DNA from: Kiritimatiellia bacterium
GTDB taxonomy: Bacteria > Verrucomicrobiota > Kiritimatiellia > RFP12 > UBA1067
Assembly (NCBI GenBank): GCA_024405395.1
Contig: JAKSOW010000012.1
Location: forward strand, 1 to 44,330
Reading direction: 5' to 3'
Length of the DNA: 44,330 bases
Shown: positions 14,300 to 23,146 of the stretch, in pieces
Layout: each line of letters begins with the position of its first letter
Position numbering within the stretch: the stretch's first letter is position 1
Position numbers and translations under genes: made by a program
Notes under the pieces: generated by a model
Told to the model about the DNA's origin: nothing
Databases searched by the model: none
Seen by the model: the letters and a program-made list of their open reading frames with translations, nothing else

Positions 14300-15951
14300 C
14301 GATGCCCATGCCCAAGAATTTCCAGATAGGCCGTCTTGCGCTCTTTGCCGCCACTTTGGCGACGATGTGCTGGGGCTTTTCGGGGATGTTCCTGCGTGCG
14401 GCTCAGGTGTTCAGCTACGAGCGTGAGGACATGTCGTTCGGCTGGTATGTGCCGCTGTTCTCGCTCTATGTTCTCTGGACCGAACGGGAACAGCTGAAGA
14501 GGGCGTTGGGCGCGCCTTCGATTTGGGGACTGGTGGTCTCCATTCCGTTTCTTGCGCTGGCATTGCTGGGCACGCGCGGGCTTCAGCTGCGCTTCGAGCA
14601 GTTGGGTTTCATTGGCCTGTGCGTGACGGTGCCTTGGGCGTTTTTCGGCAGGCAGGTCGCCAAGCGCTGCCTTTTCCCCGCCGCCTACCTGCTGTTCACG
14701 ATTCCTGTCTCCTCATTCCTGGACTTCTTCACCATCCATCTGCGCCTGCTGGCGAGTGGCACGGCCCTGGGTGTCCTGAAGGGGTTCGGCTTCGAGGTGG
14801 TTCAGAAGGGCACCGCCATCATCTGCGAACAGGGCACGCATCCGTTCTCGATTGACGTGGCCGAACCCTGTTCGGGGCTGCGGAGTTTCTTTGCGCTGAC
14901 GGCACTGACGGCCGCGTATGCCTACTACAGCCAGCCCACCTGGACGCGGCGGGCGCTGCTTTTCCTCTGTGCGGGGCCGCTCGCCGTTCTGGGCAATGTG
15001 ATGCGCGTGCTCACGATCTGCCTGGTGGCGGCGTACGCGGATCCGGATTTCGCGCTCGGCTTCTACCACGACTATTCGGGCTATGTGGTGTTCATCGTGG
15101 CCATCTCGGCGATGGTGGCGGTGGGTGAGGGCATCAGCCGCCTGGCCGCCAGCAAGGCCTTCGGCAAGCTGGCGAGACCCCAGAAGGCCGCCGAGGTGCC
15201 GGCCGACAAGGTTGAGGTGTCGGGCGGTTCCTTGTCGTGGCGCGCGTGGCTCGTGCCTGGCCTGGCGACTTTGGCGCTGTCTGCTCTTTTCGTTTTCCAG
15301 GCTCAGACGCCGATGGGCATGATCATGTCGGCGCCCGAGGTCGAATTGCCGGAGGCCCTGGGCGGGGCGCGCGGAGAGGATGTGCGATATTGCCAGAATG
15401 AGCAGTGCGGGCGCTTCTTTGTGCTCTCGCAGCTGACGCCCCCCGGCACCACCTGCCCCACGTGTGGTGGTGAGCTGGACGGCGTTTCATTGGGCGAGCA
15501 TCGCATTCTGCCGCCGGATACGCAGTTCCGTCGGCGGATGTACCGTTCGACTTCAGGGGCCGAGTTTCTGGTGTCGGCCATCATCGGCGGTGAGACGAAG
15601 AACTCAATCCACCGACCCGAACTCTGCCTGCCGGCACAAGGGTATCTGCTGGGGCATCCGCACGATTTCATGGTGGGGGATCGGCCGTTCCATGCCGTTG
15701 AGATGACGCCGCCCGGCGGTGTGCCGGGCACGCTCGTCTACACGTTCTTCAATCAGGACGGCGTTCGCACGGCTTCGCATCTGGCGCGCATCCTGCGTGA
15801 CGTGTGGGACCGTTCCTTCCACAATCGCGTGGATCGCTGGGTGATGGTCACAGTCCATGCTGGGTCGCCACACGGCTTCTCGCGGCGTAGCCTGGCGGGC
15901 AGGGCCGAGTTGGATGCCTTTCTCCTGAAGCTTTCGGAGGGCCTCAAATGA
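14296..15951 (+). CDS. exosortase fused to zinc ribbon and EpsI-like domain
   Basis: The 551-aa membrane protein has two parts. Residues ~1-290 form an eight-or-so-helix exosortase with the expected catalytic residues: Cys192 in AEPCSGLRSF, Arg237 in GNVMRVL and His258 in YHDYSGYVVF. After another hydrophobic segment (~315-335), a Cys4 zinc-ribbon-like insert (C366, C371, C387, C390) precedes an EpsI-like tail with the SIHRPELCLPAQG signature. Exosortases cut and anchor PEP-CTERM-type proteins, usually together with exopolysaccharide export; EpsI is normally a partner. The start is GTG at 14296 (4-nt overlap with murG) or ATG at 14302. No sorting-signal substrate was found among the proteins here. 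The Cys4 insert is unusual. Confidence 0.85.
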   Translation: MTMPMPKNFQIGRLALFAATLATMCWGFSGMFLRAAQVFSYEREDMSFGWYVPLFSLYVLWTEREQLKRALGAPSIWGLVVSIPFLALALLGTRGLQLRFEQLGFIGLCVTVPWAFFGRQVAKRCLFPAAYLLFTIPVSSFLDFFTIHLRLLASGTALGVLKGFGFEVVQKGTAIICEQGTHPFSIDVAEPCSGLRSFFALTALTAAYAYYSQPTWTRRALLFLCAGPLAVLGNVMRVLTICLVAAYADPDFALGFYHDYSGYVVFIVAISAMVAVGEGISRLAASKAFGKLARPQKAAEVPADKVEVSGGSLSWRAWLVPGLATLALSALFVFQAQTPMGMIMSAPEVELPEALGGARGEDVRYCQNEQCGRFFVLSQLTPPGTTCPTCGGELDGVSLGEHRILPPDTQFRRRMYRSTSGAEFLVSAIIGGETKNSIHRPELCLPAQGYLLGHPHDFMVGDRPFHAVEMTPPGGVPGTLVYTFFNQDGVRTASHLARILRDVWDRSFHNRVDRWVMVTVHAGSPHGFSRRSLAGRAELDAFLLKLSEGLK

Positions 15952-17855
15952 ACAACTATGCGGGGCAGGCGCTGATTCAGTTCATTGTCGTGAGTGCTCC
16001 CTGGTGGGGGACCTTCCTGATGTCGCTTGTCGCGGCGTTGGTGCTGGTGCCGATTGTGCGCGAGATGAACCGCAAGTTCGGCATGGTGGACAAGCCTTCG
16101 GCACGGCGCATCAACAAGACGCCCATTCCGCGGGGCGGGGGACTGGGCGTTTTCCTGGCGTTGGCTTTCTCGCTTTCGCTGTTCCCTCTGATTTTTCATC
16201 GTCCGCTCGTCTCGGGCCTTCAGGGCCTTGCCGGCCTCCTGCATTGGTTGCCGATTGTGATCTTGGTGGCGGTGGGATATGCCGACGACAAGTTCGGCCT
16301 GCCGCCATTGGTGAAATTGGCCGGACAGGTTCTTGCGGCAGGTGTGGCGGTTTTGTTCTGCCATATGGGTTTCTCCGCCGTTTTCCCCGGGTTGCCGCAT
16401 TGGCTGGATGCCGCCTTCACCGTTTTCTGGTTGGTGGGCGCAATCAACGCCTTCAATCTCATCGATGGGCTGGATGGTTTGGCGGCCGGTTTGGCGGCCA
16501 TTGCCGTTGTGGGCATGGCGGGCGCACTCTTCTGCGTGGGGCTTTCGGATTCGACGTTCCTGCACTTTTCCTTTCTTGGCGCCCTCTTGGGTTTTCTGCG
16601 CTACAACTTCAACCCGGCCTCCGTCTTCTTGGGTGATTGCGGCTCGATGTTCATCGGGTATATGGTGGCGGCTTTGCCGCTGATGACGAAGTCCTCCAAC
16701 TCCTTCCTGGTTGGCGTGGGTGTGCCGATGCTGGCGATGGGCGTGCCGATTTTCGATACCAGCCTGGCCATCATGCGGCGAACGGTGCGGGCTGTGCTCC
16801 GTCGCGAGGAACCCGGGCGCGAACAGGGCAATGACCGGGTGATGACGGCCGATACCGATCATCTCCACCATCGGATTCTCCGTCGGTTCGTCTCGCAGCG
16901 CAAGGCGGCCCTGGTTCTGTATGCGTTTGCCGCGTTGCTGGTGGCGATCGGTGTGGGCGGGGTGTTGCTGCGTGGCCGTGCTGCGGCGCTCTTCATCGTG
17001 GGATTCATAGTTGTCGCCTACATCATATTCCGGGATATGCGGCGCATTGAGCTGTGGGATGCGGGCCGCCTGCTGAACGCGGCCGCCCATGCCCATGCCC
17101 TGGCGCGCCGGCGCAGACGCCATGTGATGGCGGTGCCTGTACTGATTGTGATGGACGTTTTCGTGCTTTGCGCGGCGTGGCTCTTGTCGAGCGCCATCCT
17201 GGGCCTGCCCGTGAACGAGGCCTCGATTCATCGGTGGATGGTCCTGCGTGTCGTGCCCATGTTCCTGGCGCTGGTCGTCTTTCGCGCCTACCAGACGATA
17301 TGGGCGCGCGCGCTGCTGTCGAACTATGTGCGGCTGGGGGGCGCTGTGGTGTGCGGGTCTGCGCTGACCTGTGCGATAGCGATTCTGGGCGAGGTCCCGT
17401 CTTCGCACATGACGGCCTTCACGGTCGTGTATGCGGCGTCGGTCTTCTCGGGCCTGCTGGTGGTTCGCTCTCTGCGGCCGGCGATTCGCGATCTGTTCTA
17501 CGCGCTGGATGCCGGGCGTCTGGCGGAAACGCAGGAGGCCTCGCGCGTGGTGGTGTATGGCGCTGGGCTTCGCTACCAGGCCTACCGCCGCGAACTGGTT
17601 CGCGCCTCATCCTCCGGGAATCGGGTGATTGTGGGACTGCTGGACGATGATGTCCTGCTGCGCAACCAGTACATTGGCGGAATAAAGGTCTACGGGACGT
17701 TGGAGCAGGCGCCGACCGTGCTCAAGGAATTGCGGGCCGATGAAGTGGTTGTCGCCGCCAAGCTTACGCCTGAGCGCAGGGCGATTGCCCGTAAGATGTT
17801 TGCGATTTGCGGCGTCAAGGCCACTCAGTTCGCCTTCGTGGAAGAGGATCTGTAG
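15948..17855 (+). CDS. WecA/TagO-type glycosyl-1-phosphate transferase fused to Rossmann domain
   Basis: This 635-aa protein has a typical polyprenyl-phosphate GlcNAc/sugar-1-phosphate transferase core at about residues 20-345: NRKFGMVDKPSARRINKTPIPRGGG, DDKFG, NAFNLIDGLDGLAAG, FLGDCGSMFIGY and the HLHHRI histidines. It loads the first sugar phosphate on the lipid carrier for extracellular polysaccharide. A second multi-helix membrane block (~395-510) and a C-terminal nucleotide-binding-like domain (~525-635, VVVYGAGLR ... GLLDDD ... GIKVYGTLE) follow, resembling the N-terminal half of CapD/PglF/WbpM-type proteins. The fusion is uncommon. It begins inside the exosortase stop (ATGA overlap), so murG, exosortase and this gene are translationally coupled. 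Confidence 0.85.
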   Translation: MNNYAGQALIQFIVVSAPWWGTFLMSLVAALVLVPIVREMNRKFGMVDKPSARRINKTPIPRGGGLGVFLALAFSLSLFPLIFHRPLVSGLQGLAGLLHWLPIVILVAVGYADDKFGLPPLVKLAGQVLAAGVAVLFCHMGFSAVFPGLPHWLDAAFTVFWLVGAINAFNLIDGLDGLAAGLAAIAVVGMAGALFCVGLSDSTFLHFSFLGALLGFLRYNFNPASVFLGDCGSMFIGYMVAALPLMTKSSNSFLVGVGVPMLAMGVPIFDTSLAIMRRTVRAVLRREEPGREQGNDRVMTADTDHLHHRILRRFVSQRKAALVLYAFAALLVAIGVGGVLLRGRAAALFIVGFIVVAYIIFRDMRRIELWDAGRLLNAAAHAHALARRRRRHVMAVPVLIVMDVFVLCAAWLLSSAILGLPVNEASIHRWMVLRVVPMFLALVVFRAYQTIWARALLSNYVRLGGAVVCGSALTCAIAILGEVPSSHMTAFTVVYAASVFSGLLVVRSLRPAIRDLFYALDAGRLAETQEASRVVVYGAGLRYQAYRRELVRASSSGNRVIVGLLDDDVLLRNQYIGGIKVYGTLEQAPTVLKELRADEVVVAAKLTPERRAIARKMFAICGVKATQFAFVEEDL

Positions 17856-17896
17856 CGGCGACATGATTTCATAAGAGACCTGAAAGGAATGAGAAG

Positions 17897-19195
17897 ATGG
17901 CAAAACTTACACGTGAAGAGGTGATGGCGTATCATAAGGGCGGCAAGGTGGCGGTGAAGCTGCCCAAGGACCTCAAGACCAAGGAGGACCTTTGCCTTGC
18001 CTATACGCCCGGTGTGGCCCAGGCCGTGCTGGCGATTGCCGAAGACCCTGAAGCCGTTTACGCCTGCACCGCCAAGCCCAATCTGGTGGCTGTGGTTTCC
18101 GATGGCACGGCGATCCTTGGCCTTGGCGACCGCGGTGCGGCGGCCTCAATCCCCGTGATGGAGGGCAAGGCGGTGCTCTTCAAGAGCTTTGGCGACGTGG
18201 ACGCCTGGCCGGTGCCGCTGGCGCACTGCCGCAAGGACGGGCTCGACACAGGCAAGACGGACCCTGAGCGCGTCATTGCCGCCGTCAAGGCCCTGGCTCC
18301 GCAATACGGCGGCGTGAACCTTGAGGACATCGCCTCGCCCGCCTGCTTCGAGATCGAGGATCGTCTGGACGCCGAACTCGACATCCCCGTCTTCCACGAT
18401 GATCAGTGGGGCACGGCCGTCATTTCGCTTTCGGGCGTGATGAACTACGCCAAACTGGCCGGCAAGGCGTTGTCGGAGCTCAAGATCGTGATGAACGGCG
18501 CCGGTGCGGCCGGCATCCGCATCTGCGAGATGTGCAAGGCCGCCGGCGTGCAGAACATCACGATGTGCGACTCGAAGGGCGTCATCTCCACGGACCGCAC
18601 GGACCTCAACGCCTACAAGGCGAAACATGCCGTCGCGCCTGGACCCAAGACGCTCAAGGAGGCCCTGGTGGGCGCGGATGTCTTCATCGGCGTTTCCGCC
18701 GCCAATGTCCTCACGGGCGAGGATGTGAAGAAGATGGGTGCCTTCCCCGCTATCTTTGCGATGGCGAATCCCGATCCCGAGATCGACCCCGCCATTGTCG
18801 CCGAGGCGCTGAAGGACCGCACGTACATCATGGTGACGGGCCGCAGCGACTATCCGAACCAGATCAACAACGTGCTGGGCTTCCCGTATCTCTTCCGCGG
18901 CGCGTTGGATGTGCGTGCGCGCACCATCAACAAGGAGATGAAGGTGGCGGCGGCCGAGGCGCTGGCGGCGTTGGCTCAGCAGCCGGTCCCCGCCGAAGTG
19001 CAGGCCCTTTATCCGAATGAGACGCTGACGTTCGGCACGGGCTACATCATCCCGAAGCCCTTTGACCGCCGTCTCTTCGTGGAAGTCTCGTATGCGGTGG
19101 CCGAAGCCGCCGTCAAGACGGGTGTCGCGCAGCTGAAGGTCGATCTGAAGGCCTATCGTGCTGATCTCGAACGGCGGAATGCCGTTCGCGGCTGA
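17897..19195 (+). CDS. NAD(P)-dependent malic enzyme, short form
   Basis: This 432-aa enzyme decarboxylates malate to pyruvate, producing NAD(P)H in the cytosol. Motifs include LAYTPGVAQAV, NLVAVVSDGTAILGLGDRG, ASPACFEIE, FHDDQWGTAV, and a Rossmann GAGAAGIRI loop for the cofactor. The length matches the catalytic domain alone; the phosphotransacetylase-like domain of MaeB is absent. The start is preceded by GAAAGGAATGAGAAG. It lies 41 bases after the WecA-type gene and 53 before the large lyase, in the same direction, but there is no clear functional link to either. Confidence 0.92.
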   Translation: MAKLTREEVMAYHKGGKVAVKLPKDLKTKEDLCLAYTPGVAQAVLAIAEDPEAVYACTAKPNLVAVVSDGTAILGLGDRGAAASIPVMEGKAVLFKSFGDVDAWPVPLAHCRKDGLDTGKTDPERVIAAVKALAPQYGGVNLEDIASPACFEIEDRLDAELDIPVFHDDQWGTAVISLSGVMNYAKLAGKALSELKIVMNGAGAAGIRICEMCKAAGVQNITMCDSKGVISTDRTDLNAYKAKHAVAPGPKTLKEALVGADVFIGVSAANVLTGEDVKKMGAFPAIFAMANPDPEIDPAIVAEALKDRTYIMVTGRSDYPNQINNVLGFPYLFRGALDVRARTINKEMKVAAAEALAALAQQPVPAEVQALYPNETLTFGTGYIIPKPFDRRLFVEVSYAVAEAAVKTGVAQLKVDLKAYRADLERRNAVRG

Positions 19196-19248
19196 GAAAC
19201 GAGGCGGCAGTGGCTACCGAAGGCATTCGCAAGGGGAAAGGTGAGACC

Positions 19249-22200
19249 ATGAGGAAAGTCGTATCTGTTTGGGCATGGGCGATGGCCGCTTCGCTGTTCG
19301 CGGGGCCGAACATCATCCTGGACACCGATATGGTGTCGGACTACGATGACGTCGGTGCTGTGGCGGTGCTGCATGCGGCGGCTGATGCGGGACAGTGCAA
19401 CATCCTTGCGATGGGCACCTGCTCGGGCGACAATGCCTCGGTGGGCGTGGTCGAGATCCTCAATGCCTTCTACGGACGGCCCGAGATCCCCGTGGGCGGC
19501 TGCAAGAGTTCGCCTGTTGGACCGTTTGGACCTCGCGGCAATCCGAAGGACCACCAGAAATACATCGACTTGGTGGCGGCCTATCCCGAATGGGTGAAGC
19601 ATGCCAAGGCTGGGGATGCGCCGGACGCCGTCGAGGTCTACCGCAAGGCTCTGGCGGCGGCCTCCGACAATAGCGTCATCCTCTGCTCGGTGGGCTTCCT
19701 CACGAATGTGCGCCGCCTGCTGGAGTCCAAGCCGGATGCGTACTCCAAGCTGGACGGCCGGGCGCTGGTCGCGAAGAAGGTGCACAGCTGGTTCGCGATG
19801 GCCTGCGGGAACCCCAAGGGCAAGGAGTACAACTCGATGGGCGATGCGGAATCCTCCAAAATCGCCATCGAGACGTTCCCCAAGCCGATCGTCTTCTCCG
19901 ATTTCGCCTACGGCTACAATGTCTTCTCCGGACGCATGGCCGCCGAGCGCGAGTATGCGTTCCGCAGTCCCGTGAAGGACATATTCAAGACCTGCCTGCC
20001 GGCACGCGAGAAATGCAAGGGCTCCAAGGTCTGGAACAACGAGGCGGGGCATGCCTCCTGGGACGAGGTGACGGTGTTTGCCGCCGTGCGCGGCGGCTTT
20101 GACCTCGTCAACAAGAAGTCCTGCCGTTTCTTCAACCTGGAGCGCGGCACGTTCAAGATGAATCTTGACGGCACGGACGTGTGGGTGCCAGATGCCAAGA
20201 GCCGCAATTGCCGCCTGGCGGAGGCTGTCGGCAAGGAGCGCGCCAACTATCCGAAGTGGACCATCGGCAACATGCTCGACGAGCTGATTGCGCGCGTGCC
20301 GAAGTGCCGCCGTACGGACGAGGCGATCACGATTGCCCGCCGTTCGCAACTGGAGAAGACCGCCACCGGCGTCAAGATGATGCGTGACGGCAAGACGCTC
20401 TGGAACTTCGAGATCGACACGCCGGAAGGGCGGCCGTTCTTCCATCCGCTCAATCTCCCCTCCGGCAAGACGATCACGGATTGCCGCCCCAAGGACCACA
20501 TCTGGCACCTGGGCTACTGGTTCTCCTGGAAATACATCGATGGAATCAACTATTGGGAGCCTGCCGACGAAAAGCGCCAGGGACATGAGCCTGCCGGCGA
20601 GACGAAGGTGACGAAGAAGACGATCACCACGCAGGGGCTCGACTGCTGCGTTAATCTTGAACTTTCCTATGGGCCTCGCGACGAAAAGAAGCCCACATTG
20701 CTGGAGCGGCGCCAGGTGATCGTCGACCCGCCTGATCCCGAGGGCGGCTACATCATCACCGTGCGGCATACGTTCACGGCCCAGCGTGACTGCATTCTCG
20801 ACCGTACGCCTCCGCATGGCTCCACCGATCTGGCGCGCTGGGGCGGCGGGTATGCCGGCCCTACGCTGCGACTTGACCCCGCACGTGCCGCCGAGTTCTC
20901 GGTGCGCGGCTTCGCCACGGGAGATGGGTCTGCTGCCGTCACCGGACGGGAGGTCAAGTATGTGGATTTCGCGGACGCCAAGACGGGTGAAGGTGTGCGT
21001 TTCACGCAGCTTGTGGCGCCGCCTTCGGGCAAGTTCTACGTGTGGCCCGACAAGCGCTTCGCCAATGCGGCCGCATTGTATGACGGGCCGAAGATCCTCA
21101 AGGCGGGCGAGACGCTGCAGTTGGCGTATCGCCTGGCTGTTCATGCCGACAATCGCGTGAAGGGGGCCCTGGCGCAGCGCCCCGTCGAGAAGATGGATCG
21201 GGGCCTCGTCGTTTCGCTGACCGAGCGCGGCACCTATCTCTCCTGGCGTTTGCTGGACACCGATGCCGCCGATCGCGGATTTGAGGTGTGGCGCAAGGTG
21301 GGCGACAAAGTGGAGAAGATCACCCAGTCGCCGATTCGCCAGACCACCGACCTGGATTTGCCGGGCTACATGGACGCCACGGCGCTGTATTCGCTGGACG
21401 GCACGAACTTCGAGCCTGTGACATCCTTCGCGAAGAAGGACGAGGCACCCTATCGCCGCATTGTGCTGGCCAACACCAACGACGCGCCCTCGCTCATCGG
21501 CGTGGGCGATCTCGATGGTGACGGCAAGTACGATTTCGTCATCAAGACGCCCACCGGCGGCACGGATCCCTGGGATCTCGTCTACACGCCGGCCACCAAC
21601 ACCTGCCGTCTGGAGGCCTACCGCAGCGACGGTAAGTTCCTCTGGCGGCACGAGCATGGCTGGAACATCGAGATGGGCGCGTGGTACTCCCCCTATTTCA
21701 TTGCCGACATGGATGGTGACGGCAAGGCCGAGGTGGTTTCGAAGATTGCGCCGCTTGCGCCCGACTATCGTGATCCGGACGGTCGTGTGCAGCGCGGGCC
21801 TGAGTTCCTGGCCGTGCTGAATGGCCTCACGGGCGAGGTCATCGCGCAGACGCCATGGCCGGAGCGTGCCGCCCCCGATCCTGTGGACGATTACAACCAT
21901 TACGCCTCCCGCAACCAGATCGCGCTTGCGTATCTTGACGGCAAGACGCCGTGCGCCATCGTCGAACGCGGTACCTACGGCAAGATGATTGTGGATGCCT
22001 ATTGCCTCAAGGATGGCAAGCTTGTGCGCCTGTGGCGCTTCAACAACGAGTTCATGCCTTCCCGCTATCGTGGACAAGGCGATCACGCCTGCCTGTGCTG
22101 TGATGTGGATGGCGACGGCTGCGATGAGGTGCTGATCGGTTCGCTGTGCCTCGATCAGGACGGCACTGTGCTGTGGTGCACGGGGCGTGGCCACTCCGAT

Positions 22201-23142
22201 GCGCACTACTATGGCGACATCGATCCCGTGCGTCCCGGCATGGAGCTCTTCTATGTCTACGAAACGGCGCAGCGCGACAGCGGTGGACTCTTCCTGTGCG
22301 ATCCCGTCACCGGCGAGGAGATCTGGAAGCTGCCCGTCGCGACGCGTCATGTGCATGGTTCGGGCATCTGCTCGGACATCTGCCCCAAGTATCCCGGCCT
22401 CGAGCTCTATGGGCAGGAAGTGGATCAGGGCGGCGGAAAATCCACGCGCAAGAACACGCACCCCGCCAGCGACAACCGTTGGTTCTATACGGCTGACGGC
22501 ACACTGCTTTCGGCCTATACGAACTGCAAGTACAATTTCGGCGGCGGGCGCACGACCATCTGGTGGGACGCCGATCTGCAGCGTGAACTCAGCGCCGGCG
22601 GCGTGCGTGATCATGAGGGCGCGTCGGTGACACGCGGGTTTGTGGGCAACGGCCTCATTCTCGATCTCTATGGCGACTGGCGCGAGGAATTCCTGGGCGG
22701 CAGCAAGGGCGAGATCCGCATCTACACCACGGACATCCCGGCGTTCGACCGCCGGGTGGCGTTGATGCGTGACGCTTCCTATCGTCAGCGCATCACGATG
22801 GAGACCTCGGGCTACGGCCAGCGGCCGATTCTCGAGTATGTGCCTTCGGCCGTGTCGCCGAACGTCTCGCTGCGCCTGGATTCGCTGGGCCGCACCATGC
22901 GCCTTGACGTCACGGCGCCCTTGGATGAACCGCTGAAAGGCATGTTGACGCTGGATCAGCTGCCGAAGGACTGGAAGGTGGACTTTGCGCCGACCGCCAT
23001 CGATCTCAAGGCCGGACAGCACTGGGGGAAGACGCTGCAGATTACGCGCCCGCCCAATCCGCGTGGCCGGTATGACTTCAAGATGACGCTCACGCGTCCC
23101 GGCAAGTCGGCACTGGTGCTCCATCAGCCCCAGTTCTTCTGA
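19249..23142 (+). CDS. secreted three-domain protein: nucleoside-hydrolase-like, DUF6807-like, PL11 rhamnogalacturonan lyase
   Basis: The predicted product is 1297 aa, with a signal peptide (MRKVVSVWAWAMAASLFA). Residues ~20-340 resemble inosine-uridine nucleoside hydrolases, with the Ca-binding ILDTDMVSDYDDVGA near residue 24. Residues ~365-640 resemble DUF6807/PmoA-type domains (PFFHPLNLPSGKTITD ... DHIWHLGYWFSW). Residues ~648-1297 match PL11 rhamnogalacturonan endolyases of the YesW type, with calcium loops GDLDGDGKYDF, ADMDGDGKAEV and CDVDGDGCDEV. The lyase part should cleave pectic RG-I backbone outside the cytoplasm. Finding the three together in one chain is unusual. The start at 19249 was chosen for the signal peptide and an AAGGTGAG site; an ATG-like start 13 codons earlier gives a poor leader. 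Confidence 0.85.
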   Translation: MRKVVSVWAWAMAASLFAGPNIILDTDMVSDYDDVGAVAVLHAAADAGQCNILAMGTCSGDNASVGVVEILNAFYGRPEIPVGGCKSSPVGPFGPRGNPKDHQKYIDLVAAYPEWVKHAKAGDAPDAVEVYRKALAAASDNSVILCSVGFLTNVRRLLESKPDAYSKLDGRALVAKKVHSWFAMACGNPKGKEYNSMGDAESSKIAIETFPKPIVFSDFAYGYNVFSGRMAAEREYAFRSPVKDIFKTCLPAREKCKGSKVWNNEAGHASWDEVTVFAAVRGGFDLVNKKSCRFFNLERGTFKMNLDGTDVWVPDAKSRNCRLAEAVGKERANYPKWTIGNMLDELIARVPKCRRTDEAITIARRSQLEKTATGVKMMRDGKTLWNFEIDTPEGRPFFHPLNLPSGKTITDCRPKDHIWHLGYWFSWKYIDGINYWEPADEKRQGHEPAGETKVTKKTITTQGLDCCVNLELSYGPRDEKKPTLLERRQVIVDPPDPEGGYIITVRHTFTAQRDCILDRTPPHGSTDLARWGGGYAGPTLRLDPARAAEFSVRGFATGDGSAAVTGREVKYVDFADAKTGEGVRFTQLVAPPSGKFYVWPDKRFANAAALYDGPKILKAGETLQLAYRLAVHADNRVKGALAQRPVEKMDRGLVVSLTERGTYLSWRLLDTDAADRGFEVWRKVGDKVEKITQSPIRQTTDLDLPGYMDATALYSLDGTNFEPVTSFAKKDEAPYRRIVLANTNDAPSLIGVGDLDGDGKYDFVIKTPTGGTDPWDLVYTPATNTCRLEAYRSDGKFLWRHEHGWNIEMGAWYSPYFIADMDGDGKAEVVSKIAPLAPDYRDPDGRVQRGPEFLAVLNGLTGEVIAQTPWPERAAPDPVDDYNHYASRNQIALAYLDGKTPCAIVERGTYGKMIVDAYCLKDGKLVRLWRFNNEFMPSRYRGQGDHACLCCDVDGDGCDEVLIGSLCLDQDGTVLWCTGRGHSDAHYYGDIDPVRPGMELFYVYETAQRDSGGLFLCDPVTGEEIWKLPVATRHVHGSGICSDICPKYPGLELYGQEVDQGGGKSTRKNTHPASDNRWFYTADGTLLSAYTNCKYNFGGGRTTIWWDADLQRELSAGGVRDHEGASVTRGFVGNGLILDLYGDWREEFLGGSKGEIRIYTTDIPAFDRRVALMRDASYRQRITMETSGYGQRPILEYVPSAVSPNVSLRLDSLGRTMRLDVTAPLDEPLKGMLTLDQLPKDWKVDFAPTAIDLKAGQHWGKTLQITRPPNPRGRYDFKMTLTRPGKSALVLHQPQFF

Positions 23143-23146
23143 GGCG

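Noticed and set aside
19153-23124. Very long open frame on the minus strand (over 1300 codons)
   Set aside because: It is antisense to the PL11 fusion gene and rich in Arg/His/Gly/Val, with no signal peptide or recognisable motif. In GC-rich genes strong third-position bias opens the antisense frame.
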